A DNA stretch of 64,000 bases from Paraburkholderia sp. BCC1886 (GTDB lineage Bacteria > Pseudomonadota > Gammaproteobacteria > Burkholderiales > Burkholderiaceae): the NCBI RefSeq assembly GCF_900996245.1, contig NZ_CAAJGK010000036.1, positions 124,001 to 188,000 on the forward strand, in the 5' to 3' direction. Below the pieces are notes generated by a model that saw only the letters and a list, made by a program, of their open reading frames with translations, searched no databases and was not told the DNA's origin. A program made the position numbers and the translations under genes. Each line of letters starts with the position of its first letter. Position 1 is the first letter of the stretch. Shown here piece after piece: positions 35,885 to 45,346 of the stretch.

Positions 35885-36978
35885 GCCGAGAAGATTTCCG
35901 TATAACGCTTGATCCACGCCGGCTGCACGGCGGCGAGCGCCTTGTCGTCGTGCAGCACGGCTTTCTCGGCGATCTGTTTGGGACTCGGCACGAAGGCGCG
36001 GCTTGCGGCGGGAATCACCGCTTTCGAATTGACCGGACCGTTCAGCACGTCGGCGGCCATGCGGCCTTGCACGCCGGCATCCAGCGAATGGTTGATGAAC
36101 GCGTGAATCAGATCGCTGTCGCCGGGATGCGCTTTCGGAATCACCGTGAACATGAGTTGCGTGGCGAAGCCTTCCTTCATGCCATAGGTCACGCCCATGT
36201 TGTATTCGGGCTTGCGGATCTGATCGGGGAAGAAGGCCGGCGAGTAGATGCCGCCCAGGTCGAGCGAACCGGTGCGGAACAGATCGGCCACCTGATTCGG
36301 ATTTTCGCCGAGCGTCATCACGTGGTCTTTCAGTTGCATCAACTTGTTGAAGCCGGGGTCGATGTTCTGCTGCGAGCCGCCGTTCATTTTCGCGGCGATG
36401 ATCGCGAGGTCCACCGCTTCAGCCCATTCCGGCGGCGGCAGGAAAATGCGGCCGGCGTATTTCGGGTCCCACAGCGCTTCGTACGAGGTCGGTGCGCTCT
36501 TGACGGTGGACGTGTTGTAGATCAGCCCGTCGGACCACAGCAGGTAGCCCACGCCGAAACCATTTGCGCCCGTGCGGTACTGCGGCGCGACGTCTTTCAG
36601 GTTCGGCAGCTTGTCGAGGTCCGGCTTCATCAGCAGACCGGCGTCGCCGAGACCCGCTGCGCCCACGCCGGCCAGCGTGATCACGTCGTAAGTGGGGCGC
36701 TCGCCCGCGGCTTTGACTTTGGCGACCATGCCGGAGGTGCCGTCGGCGCGATCGGCGATGACTTTCGCGCCGGTCTTCGCGGTGAAGGTCGCCGCGATGT
36801 TACGCAGTGCGGCGGCGCCGGTGTCGTCCGACCAGGTCAGCACGCGCAGCGTTTTGCCGGCGAAGCTCTTCTGCTCCTGAGCGCGAAGATTGACGAAGGG
36901 CATGGGCAATGTCGACGCCGCGAGCGCCGCGCCGATCGTCTTGATGGCCTGCCTTCTACCCCGTTTGATGTCCTGCAT
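35881..36978 (-). CDS. Extracellular substrate-binding protein, PotD/spermidine-type
   Basis: 365 residues with an export signal that carries Arg-Arg (RRQAIKTIGAALAASTLPM), probably Sec or Tat. The mature protein has the family fold (KTLRVLTWSDDTGAAALRNIAATFTAKTGAKV, GERPTYDVITLAG). The first gene of the seven-gene run, preceded by GGGAG at 36985 and overlapping the next gene. A 499-base gap separates it from a divergent LysR gene. The ligand may be a polyamine, or a related small compound; not determinable. Confidence 0.92.
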   Translation of the reverse strand: MQDIKRGRRQAIKTIGAALAASTLPMPFVNLRAQEQKSFAGKTLRVLTWSDDTGAAALRNIAATFTAKTGAKVIADRADGTSGMVAKVKAAGERPTYDVITLAGVGAAGLGDAGLLMKPDLDKLPNLKDVAPQYRTGANGFGVGYLLWSDGLIYNTSTVKSAPTSYEALWDPKYAGRIFLPPPEWAEAVDLAIIAAKMNGGSQQNIDPGFNKLMQLKDHVMTLGENPNQVADLFRTGSLDLGGIYSPAFFPDQIRKPEYNMGVTYGMKEGFATQLMFTVIPKAHPGDSDLIHAFINHSLDAGVQGRMAADVLNGPVNSKAVIPAASRAFVPSPKQIAEKAVLHDDKALAAVQPAWIKRYTEIFSA

Positions 36979-37477
36979 GGCGGTCTCCCGTGTTGAACGC
37001 CTGTTGCCTGATGATGTTCGCGATGAAGCGGCGGTGCGGCCAGTTGCCGCGTGTGATGCACTCTAGGTTTGTCAAAAACCCCCAACAAACGAAATATGCG
37101 CATGGGCGGCATGACGGAATCTCATGACGTGCGTTTGCGTTGAGGCTTGCCTGATGACAGGCGGTGTCTCGCAGCGGCCGTCGTGGTGGCGCATTCGGGT
37201 TAACGTTTGGGTTTTCGGGTTGCCGGGGCCCGGCGGTGAGGTATGAGCAAAGCTTGGTTCTGGTGCGATGTTGGGCGATGACGCACTGTGGCGGTGCAAA
37301 AACCGCTCGAATCGCGAGCCTTGGCGGATGCGGCATGAGTTCGGCGCATGCATGACGGCCGCGCGGAAGCTGCGCCGGAGATTCTGATCGCTTAAGCTGT
37401 GGGCTTTGCGCGCCGGTCGGCTGGACAGGCTAGGCGCCCCCTTGATGACTTTTACTGATCCGCCACGAGAACCTGCC
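36979..37477. promoter_or_regulatory. Divergent region between transport operon and LysR gene
   Basis: 499 bases without a credible gene. An ATATGCGCAT with palindromic core ATGCGCAT lies near 37094-37103, and two TCATGAC-like words follow within 40 bases, which would suit a LysR site. A TTGACA on the leftward strand near 37070 could be the -35 of the transport operon, but no good -10 is visible. Confidence 0.35.
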
Positions 37478-38383
37478 ATGCGACGTCTGCCGCCGCTCAA
37501 CGCGCTGCAAATCTTCGAAACCGTCGCGCGACATCGCAGTTTCACGCGTGCCGCCGATCACCTTTGCCTGACGCAGGGCGCGGTGAGCCGGCAGATCATC
37601 GCGCTCGAGGATTACTACAAGTTCCCACTGTTCAAACGTCACGCCAAAGGTCTGACGCTCACCGCCGAAGGCGAACTGCTACTGCCGGCCGTGAAGGAAA
37701 GCTTTGCGCGCATCGAGGAGATTTCGCTGCGTCTGACGCGGCAGCGGACCGATCTCGCGCTGAAGGTGCCTACCTGCGTGATGCTGTGGATGCTGCCGAA
37801 AATCATGCGCTTTCAGGCCGAATATCCCGATCTGCATGTGCAGATCTCCACGACGTGGCAGCACGACGTCGATTTTCAGCTGGAGCCGTTCGACGCGGCC
37901 ATCATCTACGCGTCGTCACCGGGCGTGGACGTGCAGTCGGTGCCGCTCTTCGAGGAACGCCTGACGCCGGTCTGCTCGCCCGATCTGCTGAAGGACAAGC
38001 CGTTGGCTCACATCGCGGATCTGACGCGGCATACGCTGCTGCATCCCACACGCGATCATCGCGACTGGAAAATGTGGCTGGCGAAGGTGGGCGAGAGCGC
38101 CGCCGGTGAAGAAGCCGCCGGCGTGCGTGCGGTCGATGCCGAGCACGGCCCGAGCTTCGACACGCTCGACATGGCGACCAACGCGGCCTTGCAGGGCTTT
38201 GGCGTCGCGATCAGCGATCTCGCGCTGATCGAACAGGACGTGGCGGCGCGCCGTCTCGTGCGGCCGTTCGACACCGTGCTGAAGACCGGCTGGCGCTACT
38301 ACTTCGTTTATCCGGACTCGGTCGCGCATCAGCAGAAGCTGAATCTGTTTCGCGACTGGATTGCCGAGCATTGGGAAGAGTAG
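37478..38383 (+). CDS. LysR-family regulator, GcvA-like
   Basis: 301 residues. The helix-turn-helix (LPPLNALQIFETVARHRSFTRAADHLCLTQGAVSRQI) is the GcvA/AmpR type. ATG 37478 is chosen because it matches the family start; an upstream ATG at 37445 has no ribosome site. It is divergent from the seven-gene transport operon and is its obvious candidate regulator, with an amino acid or polyamine as probable effector. Confidence 0.92.
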   Translation: MRRLPPLNALQIFETVARHRSFTRAADHLCLTQGAVSRQIIALEDYYKFPLFKRHAKGLTLTAEGELLLPAVKESFARIEEISLRLTRQRTDLALKVPTCVMLWMLPKIMRFQAEYPDLHVQISTTWQHDVDFQLEPFDAAIIYASSPGVDVQSVPLFEERLTPVCSPDLLKDKPLAHIADLTRHTLLHPTRDHRDWKMWLAKVGESAAGEEAAGVRAVDAEHGPSFDTLDMATNAALQGFGVAISDLALIEQDVAARRLVRPFDTVLKTGWRYYFVYPDSVAHQQKLNLFRDWIAEHWEE

Positions 38384-38422
38384 GCGCGCGGATCACATGT
38401 GCCGGTTTTAGACGTGCGCGTC

Positions 38423-39514
38423 TTAAGGCGCGAACGAGAGAAACAGATACGCCGCGAACAGCGACAGATGCACGGCGCCTTGCAGAATCGTCGTGCGTCC
38501 CGTGCTGAGCGTGAGCGTGCCGACCACCAGCGTCAGCAGCAACAACACCGTTTCCTTGCCGTCGATGCCGAGCACGAGCGGCTGGCCGGTCCACAGAAAC
38601 ACCGCGGCGACGGTCGGAATGGTCAGCCCGATACTGGCGAGCGCCGAGCCGAGCGCCAGGTTCAGGCTGTTCTGCAGACGGTCGGCGCGCGCCGCGCGCA
38701 CGGCGGCGAGCCCTTCGGGCAACAACACCAGCGCGGCGATGATGATCCCCACGACCGCGGCCGGCGCACCCGCGTTCTGCACGGCGGTTTCCACCACCGG
38801 CGACAGCAATTTGGCCAGCAGCACGACCGCGACGAGACACACGACCAGCAAACCGGCGGCGGCCAGCGCGACGCCGGAACTGGGAGGCGCGGCATGCGCG
38901 TCTTCATCGATGCTGTTGGCGGCGTCCGCGAGAAAGTAGTCGCGATGGCGCACGGTTTGCACGAAAACGAACACGCCGTACAGCACCAGCGACGACACCC
39001 CCGCAAACGCCAGCTGCGACGACGACAGCATGGGGCCGGCATGCGTGGTGGTGTAGTTCGGCATGACGAGCGTCAATACCGACAGCGACGCGAGCACTGC
39101 GAGTGCAGCCGCCGCGCCGCGAATCTGGAAGTCCTGCTCGCGATGGCGGATACCGCCCACCAGCAGACACAAGCCGACGATGCCGTTGCACACGATCATT
39201 ACCGCGGCAAATACCGTGTCGCGGGCGAGTCCGGCCTTTTCCGGCCCGGAGGTGAGCATGACCGAGACGATCAGCGCAACCTCGATCACGGTGACTGCGA
39301 TGGCCAGCACCAGCGTGCCGAAGGGCTCGCCGACGCGATGCGCGACGACTTCCGCGTGATGCACCGCGGTGAACACTGCCGCGCAGAGCGCCACGCCGAT
39401 CAGCGCGAGCAATATGCCGTTGCCCGGCAGCGCATAGGCTGCGCCGAGCACGATCCAGGCGACGAACGGCGCCGCGATGGTCCAGCGCGGCAGTACGGTC
39501 GCGTGTGATGTCAT
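38423..39514 (-). CDS. chaA: Calcium/cation-proton antiporter, ChaA-like
   Basis: 363 residues, about eleven helices. The two acidic exchanger repeats are visible: GEPFGTLVLAIAVTVIEVALI in the first half and PAAVVGIIIAALVLLPEGLAAV with ALGSALASIGLTIP in the second. An acidic linker (NSIDEDAHAA) lies between. The ATG is preceded by GGAA. It exports Ca or Na/K in exchange for protons. Single gene, convergent with the LysR gene to its left. Confidence 0.9.
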   Translation of the reverse strand: MTSHATVLPRWTIAAPFVAWIVLGAAYALPGNGILLALIGVALCAAVFTAVHHAEVVAHRVGEPFGTLVLAIAVTVIEVALIVSVMLTSGPEKAGLARDTVFAAVMIVCNGIVGLCLLVGGIRHREQDFQIRGAAAALAVLASLSVLTLVMPNYTTTHAGPMLSSSQLAFAGVSSLVLYGVFVFVQTVRHRDYFLADAANSIDEDAHAAPPSSGVALAAAGLLVVCLVAVVLLAKLLSPVVETAVQNAGAPAAVVGIIIAALVLLPEGLAAVRAARADRLQNSLNLALGSALASIGLTIPTVAAVFLWTGQPLVLGIDGKETVLLLLTLVVGTLTLSTGRTTILQGAVHLSLFAAYLFLSFAP

Positions 39515-39653
39515 TCGAATTCCTTGGTCGTGTCGGCCGGGCGGCCATGCGTTCCAAGAACGATGGGCGCCCGGAGGATGCTTCGCCTGGTGTTCGGCCG
39601 AGTGAACCGGCCAGCTAAACCGGCCAGATATTCGGCCAGATTCAGGCCTGCTG

Positions 39654-40007
39654 TTACTGGCCGACCGGGCGAATCGTCAAGGCGTTTTTCACCGACGTCA
39701 CGCCTGCCACACCTTGCGCGGCCTGCGTGGCCAGATCCACCTGGGGCTGCTCGGGAACCGAGCCGGCCAGCGTCACAGCACCGCCGCGCGCCCGCACGGT
39801 GATGTTATTGACGCTCAAACCCTTGGTCTTCGAGAGTGCGCTGCGCACTTTACGGCCCAAGGCACGGTTGGCAGACTTGGTCTGCTTGGCCGTCGGCGCG
39901 GATGCGGTGGTGTCAGCGGCGGCGTCGCTGCTCTGCGCGTAGGCATTCAGCGATGCCATGACGATCAATGCGGCGCCGACCATCTTGATAGCGGGGAAGA
40001 CTTTCAT
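39654..40007 (-). CDS. BON-domain periplasmic protein
   Basis: 117 residues. Signal peptide to about SLNAYAQ, a Ser/Thr/Ala-rich linker, then one BON domain (LGRKVRSALSKTKGLSVNNITVRARGGAVTLAGSVPEQPQVDLA). BON proteins bind phospholipid or peptidoglycan and respond to envelope or osmotic stress. The ATG at 40007 follows a GGAGAAAT context. Monocistronic. Confidence 0.9.
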   Translation of the reverse strand: MKVFPAIKMVGAALIVMASLNAYAQSSDAAADTTASAPTAKQTKSANRALGRKVRSALSKTKGLSVNNITVRARGGAVTLAGSVPEQPQVDLATQAAQGVAGVTSVKNALTIRPVGQ

Positions 40008-40632
40008 CGACTATTTCTCCTGGTGTCATGAATACGACGATCCCCAGAGGGGGACGGTGTACTGCGAAAGCGGATACATCGGGATTGGATCTGACTGAAA
40101 ACGAACTTCGAGTGCTGCGCCAGCGGTACTGCGATTGCAGGTTCGGCGTGTACGGCGAATGCGGACGCAAAGGCTTGGCGTGCCGCGTGCACACGATACC
40201 GCAATTAGTGCCATGGTGAAGTGTTCGATGTGAGGATTGATGCACCGCAACTACGGCCCGGCCGAGGATGACAGGCCCATGGCCTGGAGCAGCTTGCGTG
40301 GTTCAGATCGCTATGCGGACGGCGAAGGGTTGGCTGCAACAACACCTGCTGCAAGTTTGACGCTTTGCCGCGGGTTGATCAGGCAAAAGCGACCTCGCAC
40401 TTCGCGTATTTAGATACACCGGATACAGATGGTTACGACCTTGACAATTATTACGGAAAACTCGTACCTATCCCGTCGAATGACGGTAAATAGCTCACTA
40501 TCTTTTCACTTTCAGCAATTATGTATCTCGCGAATAAGGGTTTTCCCGTTGAGATCCGGTGACTACACTCAAATCACTCGCTTCCCACACAGTGTGTCAA
40601 GCGGAACAAAAAACTCATTGGAGGTAGTTATC
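40008..40632. other. 625-bp gap with the promoter of the DUF4148 gene
   Basis: No credible gene. An apparent promoter, TTGACA at 40441-40446 and TACCTA at 40465-40470 (18-base spacer), lies in an AT-rich stretch and would give the DUF4148 gene a leader of about 155 bases. The small frame at 40028-40219 lacks a ribosome site and any family likeness. Confidence 0.45.
40441..40470 (+). promoter_or_regulatory. Putative sigma-70 promoter for the DUF4148 gene
   Basis: Perfect -35 TTGACA and -10 TACCTA separated by 18 bases, in the only AT-rich patch upstream of 40633. Confidence 0.4.
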
Positions 40633-40986
40633 ATGAATTCGCTCATCAAGGCAGTCGCCATTGCAGCCGTTCTCGCCGCTCCGGTCGCATCGTTCGCTCA
40701 ATCGAGCCAACAACCGGTTACCCGCGCCGAAGTCAAGAATCAACTGATCCAGGTCGAACAAGCCGGTTACAACCCGGCCATGTCGAACGACCCGAACTAT
40801 CCCTCGGACATCCAGGCTGCTGAACGTCGCGTTCAGGCTCAAGACCCGACGACCGCTGCCCAGACGCAAGAACCCGTCGCCGATACGAGCGGTTACGGTG
40901 GTGCCGTGAACGGCTCGTCGCAATCGGGTTATGCGGTTCGCCCGGCATCGCAAGCGCCGCAACAGTCGGTGTACTTCGGTCATTAA
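40633..40986 (+). CDS. DUF4148 family secreted small protein
   Basis: 117 residues with a signal peptide (MNSLIKAVAIAAVLAAPVASFA). The DUF4148 signature, VTRAEVKNQLIQVEQAGYNPAMSNDPNYPSDIQAAERRV, is complete, followed by a Gln/Ser/Gly-rich tail. These proteins are abundant in Burkholderia-group genomes, in many copies, and are of unknown function, probably periplasmic. The ribosome site TGGAGGT is strong. The frame upstream of ATG 40633 is non-coding. Confidence 0.93.
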   Translation: MNSLIKAVAIAAVLAAPVASFAQSSQQPVTRAEVKNQLIQVEQAGYNPAMSNDPNYPSDIQAAERRVQAQDPTTAAQTQEPVADTSGYGGAVNGSSQSGYAVRPASQAPQQSVYFGH

Positions 40987-41316
40987 TTCTGGTCACCAAG
41001 CTAGTGCTGGCCGCTTCGCCCTGAGTCCCGAGGCGAGGCGGCAATAGCCGGTCCGACGGTCATTTCAGTCACTCGTACGAAGCGCGCCATCTGGCGATTG
41101 AGCCTATGTGGCTCACGCTTAGCGCCAGCATCATCGAATTTCAGAACGCAGCCATGCGAGCCGGCACGCAAATGCGGCCTACGTATCGGAAGACCGCATC
41201 GACACGGTCCATTAGCTAAGGAACCTCCGCTGCCGAAAGGTAGCTTCGCCCAACCTCTTACGGATTGGGCGTTTTTTGCGTGCTACCCGCGAAGCACGAC
41301 GCGCACAGCCGCGCCG
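40987..41316. other. Gap with possible structured RNA
   Basis: 330 bases between DUF4148 and the CBS gene. It holds an intrinsic terminator at 41247-41277 far from any coding stop, and a hairpin GAGCC/GGCTC enclosed by AAGCG/CGCTT near 41075-41120. It may be a long 3' untranslated region or an independent small RNA. Confidence 0.4.
41247..41277 (+). terminator. Rho-independent terminator
   Basis: CGCCCAA and TTGGGCG pair around an 11-base loop and are followed by six T. It is oriented to end rightward transcripts, 260 bases after the DUF4148 stop and just before the convergent CBS gene. Confidence 0.8.
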
Positions 41317-41760
41317 TCAGGGATGTTCGCCGTGGATATAAGACTCGAGTTGCGCGATGGTGAACTGCTGCTCGGCGATGATGTTTTTCACCAGATCGCC
41401 GATCGACACCATGCCGACAAGTCGTTCGCCTTCCATCACGGGCAGATGGCGCATGCGCCGCTCGGTCATCAGCGCCATGCAGTCGTCGGTGCTCTGGTCG
41501 GGGCGCACGAACCGCACGGCCCGGCTCATGATGTCGCGCACGGGCGTGGCCTTCGAGGCCCGGTCCATCAGTACGACCTTGCGCGCGTAGTCGCGCTCGG
41601 TCACGATTCCCGCGATACGCTCGCCCTCGGTCACCACCAGCGCGCCGATTCCCTTCTCGGCCATCAGTTTGATCGCATCGTAGACGGAGTCGTCGATGCC
41701 GATCGTATAAACGGTGGTGTCGTTCGGTTTGGTTTTTAGAAGCTGGGCAACGCTGGTCAT
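41317..41760 (-). CDS. CBS-domain pair protein
   Basis: 147 residues, almost entirely two CBS domains (DDSVYDAIKLMAEKGIGALVV and DQSTDDCMALMTERRMRHLPVM), each ending in a G-[IM]-[VS]-[TS]-x-x-D turn (GIVTERDY and GMVSIGDL). Stand-alone CBS pairs bind adenosine nucleotides and sense energy state. Start ATG 41760 after CGGAG. Confidence 0.93.
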   Translation of the reverse strand: MTSVAQLLKTKPNDTTVYTIGIDDSVYDAIKLMAEKGIGALVVTEGERIAGIVTERDYARKVVLMDRASKATPVRDIMSRAVRFVRPDQSTDDCMALMTERRMRHLPVMEGERLVGMVSIGDLVKNIIAEQQFTIAQLESYIHGEHP

Positions 41761-42001
41761 GGAGCGGCTCCGTTTGCAGTGCTTGCGCAATGCAGCACGC
41801 CGAGTGGCGCGCTGTCGTCAGGGACAGGCCGTTTCAGTATAGGCGGGCGATGCTTCGGCGAAACCTCGGGAATACCTTCGGAACGCCGCGTCCGCTCGTC
41901 GGCGACGCCGGCTGCCGGGTTTGCCACAGGGACATCCGGGTGCGCGGCGCCGATTAGCGGTAAACTCCGAGTCCGCACCTAATCCCCGGTTCCCTGGGTT
42001 C

Positions 42002-42676
42002 ATGTCAGCACCACAGCCTAACGCCATGCTCACGTCTCACGATCCGTCGCCCGCAACAGACAGCGCCATCGCCGGCGAATGCGTCGTTCTCGACGCCACC
42101 GCCACGCTTCCCACGCGCTACGGCACGTTCACCTCTTATGTGTTTCGCGTGGTCGAAAGCGGCGCCGAACATCTTGCCCTGGTCATGGGCGATGTCGCCA
42201 ATCAAGCGTCGGTTCTGACGCGTCTGCATTCGGAATGTCTCACCGGCGACGTGCTCGGCTCGTATCGCTGCGATTGCGGCGAACAACTCGATCTGGCTTT
42301 GCGGTACATCGCCGCCGAAGGCTGCGGCGTGCTGCTGTATCTGCGTGGTCACGAAGGGCGCGGTATCGGCCTGTCGAACAAGATTCGCGCGTATGCGTTG
42401 CAGGAACAGGGCCGCGACACCGTTGAGGCCAATCTCGACCTCGGCCTGCCCGACGACTCGCGCGAATACGATTCGGCGGCGGGCATTCTGCGCACGTTGA
42501 AGGTCACCTCGGTGCGGCTGATGAGCAACAACCCGGAGAAGTTCGACACCTTGTCGAAGCACGGCATTCCGGTCTGCGAGCGCGTCGCGCTGGCCATTCC
42601 GATGCGCGAGGAAAACGAGCGTTATATCCGCACCAAGCAGGCGAAGTTCGGGCATTACTTCGACGAAAACGAGTAA
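42002..42676 (+). CDS. ribA: GTP cyclohydrolase II, RibA
   Basis: 224 residues. First step of riboflavin synthesis, opening GTP to a diamino-pyrimidinone. Zinc ligands C-x10-C-x-C are visible in [20 protein letters not shown], the catalytic loop in [11 protein letters not shown], and GTP-binding Arg/Ser residues in [13 protein letters not shown]. It is monofunctional, without the RibB domain. ATG 42002 is used; an internal ATG eight codons later is an alternative. The ribosome site is weak. No rib partner genes are adjacent. Confidence 0.95.
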   Translation: MSAPQPNAMLTSHDPSPATDSAIAGECVVLDATATLPTRYGTFTSYVFRVVESGAEHLALVMGDVANQASVLTRLHSECLTGDVLGSYRCDCGEQLDLALRYIAAEGCGVLLYLRGHEGRGIGLSNKIRAYALQEQGRDTVEANLDLGLPDDSREYDSAAGILRTLKVTSVRLMSNNPEKFDTLSKHGIPVCERVALAIPMREENERYIRTKQAKFGHYFDENE

Positions 42677-42770
42677 CCGGGTTTTATCGTTGACCCGTAG
42701 ACGCTCGTAGATTGCGGGAAGCGCCGCGCCAGCGGCGTGACTGTCGGTGACGCGCAGTTTCCGCGCATGA

Positions 42771-43730
42771 CTAGCGAACCCCAATCCGGTTGTCGTTGTA
42801 GGGCATGCCAGCCGGCAAACGGCCTGCGTCGCGGCCATCGAGCTTGGCGCGCAGGCGCCGGATGAAATCCTCGGCCGTCGCAGTCAGCAGTTCCTCGCTG
42901 GAATAGGCGAGGTACATCCCGATCTTCGGTGTCGGCTCGGTCAACCTCAGCAATTTGAGCAAGCCCTCGTTCGCACGCTGCGATAGCAGCGGTGTTGCCA
43001 GCGACGTAAATACCGCGACCGCCTGCATCTGTGTCGCGAGTTCAAGATACAGGTTCATCGCGGAACACCGTGTGATTCGCTCCGGCAGCGGCATGCCGCG
43101 CTCGCCGAACAGCGTTGCGACAAAGCTCGATTCATCGGTCGGGGAATCCAGCAAAAGCCACGGCAGTGCGTGAATCTGTTCGATAGTTAAAGTCTCGCTG
43201 CCTTGGTACGACGCCGCAATCGTCAACTGCACATCGAGTTCGTATAGTCGGGTCCATTCGAACGCTGCATTTTTGGGCTCGCCATATTGCGTGAAAATTG
43301 CTACATCGACCGTGCCATTTCGAAGTCCGTCCGAGATGTTCTCGCCGCGCCATTCGATCACTTCCAGTTTGACGTCTGGGCGCGCGGCCGTCAGTGCGAT
43401 CAGCGAGTCGGCGAGCGCGCGGGTCGATGCAGGCGGTGTGATGGCGAGCGTCAGCCGGCCGCCGAGTTCTCCGCGCGCTGTCTGCGCGTCTTCTAAGATT
43501 CGCCCGATTTCGCGCTGAACGACCAGCGCGCGCTTCAACACCTGGTGGGCGAACGGTGTCAACGTCGCGCCATTCGCCGATCGGGTCAGCAACTGCATGC
43601 CCAGTTCGACTTCCAGCTCGCGAATGGAGCGGCTGATTGCCGGTTGCGTCAGGAACAGGCGCCGGGCGGCTTCATGAAGACTGCCGGCCTCGGCGACTGC
43701 ACGCAGCGAATCGAGTTGTCTCAACTTCAC
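42771..43730 (-). CDS. LysR-family regulator of the M81/M20 cluster
   Basis: 319 residues starting at GTG 43730, preceded by GAGGG; a 20-residue upward extension to a TTG at 43790 is less likely. Helix-turn-helix: LRAVAEAGSLHEAARRLFLTQPAISRSIRELE. The effector domain follows. It sits directly downstream of and in line with the M81 peptidase gene (71 bases apart), so it could be co-transcribed and regulate the cluster. It is convergent with ribA. Confidence 0.9.
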   Translation of the reverse strand: MKLRQLDSLRAVAEAGSLHEAARRLFLTQPAISRSIRELEVELGMQLLTRSANGATLTPFAHQVLKRALVVQREIGRILEDAQTARGELGGRLTLAITPPASTRALADSLIALTAARPDVKLEVIEWRGENISDGLRNGTVDVAIFTQYGEPKNAAFEWTRLYELDVQLTIAASYQGSETLTIEQIHALPWLLLDSPTDESSFVATLFGERGMPLPERITRCSAMNLYLELATQMQAVAVFTSLATPLLSQRANEGLLKLLRLTEPTPKIGMYLAYSSEELLTATAEDFIRRLRAKLDGRDAGRLPAGMPYNDNRIGVR

Positions 43731-43800
43731 AGCACCCTCGAATCCATGGTCAAGGGCATAGCTTAGCGGGACAAAATACGACCGGTGCAAGACACGACGG

Positions 43801-45288
43801 TTAGTTCGCCTTCACGGCCTTCCGTCCGAACAGAATGGGAGCAGGCATGCCATCTTCCGCCCATGGATTCTGGGATCGGGGATAGTAATTCGTATCGCGT
43901 CTGGTGTACGGAAGGGAAGAGAAATCGGAAGGCAGCGCGCCCGGCGAATTCACATGCCAGAGCGCATCCGAGCCGGGCCGGAACCCTGTCTGGTAGTGAT
44001 TACTGGACTTCACGACGATAATGCGCTTGCTATCGAGATCGATTCCCAACCCTGTCAGCGAATCGCGTTCGAATAACTGTGTACGGATCGAACACACCGC
44101 AATGTCGATTCCACCGGTGCGCAACCACACGGACAAGCCCATCGGAATCCGGCCGCCCCACGCGGCGCCGGTGTGATCGTCCACCACGCCCATGACCTCT
44201 ACTTCGAGATCGAGCGGGTCCGCCGAAGTCGGGCCGCATTTGCCGCCCAGCCGGATATTCAATGTCGCGCCGACTCCCGCCGATGCACAAACCTTCGCAA
44301 CCAACGGGTCCCAGAACGCGCCGATCACAGCGTCGGTCACGTTACGTTCGAGCATCGCCTTCAGGAAGAACGTACTGTCGCCCGATGCACCGCAACCCGG
44401 GTTGTCGGCGAAATCACCCAGCACGATTTGCCCACTCATCGCGCTCGCGCGATCCAGCGAATCGTCGATCGACGGATAGTCCGGACGCAAGTCGACCCTC
44501 GCCTCGTAGAGCCGCTCCGCGATCTTTGCGGCCACTCTGGCGGCTTCCCGTGCGTCGTCGTTTGCATAGACGAGCACGCGGGTCCCCACGTCCTCCACAT
44601 CGGCCCACGGAAAACCGTGTCCGATGCTGGCGGACAGAATGGACGGGCTCTTTTCTGCCTCCGTCAACTCATCGACGATATTTCGCATCGGAGGATCGAA
44701 AGTCGGGTAGAAGCCGACGATCCGCGTATCCGTCAATGCGCCTGTCAACGCGATTTCGCCTTTCGAGACTTTCTGGCAGAGGTCGTAGACTTCGTGCGCC
44801 CGATCCGCGAAGTCGATATGCGGATACTCCTTGGCAATGATCATGAGATCGGACTTCTCGACCATCGTTTTAGTCAGATGGCAGTGCGGATCGATCACGA
44901 CGCCGATAACCGCATCGCCGGCTTTCTCCCGAAGCTTCGTGAGAATGTCGCCTTCGCAATCGTCATATCCTTGCGCGACCATCGCGCCGTGCAACATCAG
45001 CAATAGCATGTCGACCGGGCCGGCCGCTTCCAGGTCGCCGACAATCCTGTCCCGCAGCCGCTCGTAGGCGGCTCTGACCGTACGCCCGGAGGGTTCGGCA
45101 TAAGCCGTGATACTTTCGATTACTGTGTGTCCGTCGGCTTCCGCCCGGTTGCGGAAAACTTTTGGAACGACACCGAGCATCGCCTCGGACGCGGATCCTT
45201 TCTCGTGAACAATGAAGTCTTCGTAGGAGGTCGGAAACGGTGAAAAGGTATTGGTCTCGGTGACGAGTGCCGCAACGAAAATGCGCAT
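43801..45288 (-). CDS. M81-family metallopeptidase (MlrC-like)
   Basis: 495 residues. MlrC is the enzyme that cleaves the linear peptides in microcystin breakdown; most genomic homologues act on unknown amides or peptides. Family marks: RIFVAALVTETNTFSPFPT at the start, MLLLMLHGAMVAQGYDDCEGD, IDPHCHLT, and GDFADNPGCGASGDSTFFLK. Conserved His/Asp/Glu in these are the likely zinc ligands. No signal peptide, so cytoplasmic. It lies 58 bases downstream of the M20 amidohydrolase gene. Confidence 0.9.
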   Translation of the reverse strand: MRIFVAALVTETNTFSPFPTSYEDFIVHEKGSASEAMLGVVPKVFRNRAEADGHTVIESITAYAEPSGRTVRAAYERLRDRIVGDLEAAGPVDMLLLMLHGAMVAQGYDDCEGDILTKLREKAGDAVIGVVIDPHCHLTKTMVEKSDLMIIAKEYPHIDFADRAHEVYDLCQKVSKGEIALTGALTDTRIVGFYPTFDPPMRNIVDELTEAEKSPSILSASIGHGFPWADVEDVGTRVLVYANDDAREAARVAAKIAERLYEARVDLRPDYPSIDDSLDRASAMSGQIVLGDFADNPGCGASGDSTFFLKAMLERNVTDAVIGAFWDPLVAKVCASAGVGATLNIRLGGKCGPTSADPLDLEVEVMGVVDDHTGAAWGGRIPMGLSVWLRTGGIDIAVCSIRTQLFERDSLTGLGIDLDSKRIIVVKSSNHYQTGFRPGSDALWHVNSPGALPSDFSSLPYTRRDTNYYPRSQNPWAEDGMPAPILFGRKAVKAN

Positions 45289-45346
45289 GATTGATGTCCT
45301 GGAACGCCAATAAAAAATTGCGTGAAGTTTTGACCGGCCGGCAAAA

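Noticed and set aside
40028..40219. 63-residue frame upstream of the DUF4148 gene
   Set aside because: No ribosome site, no hydrophobic or domain pattern, and it overlaps the likely promoter area of the BON gene.
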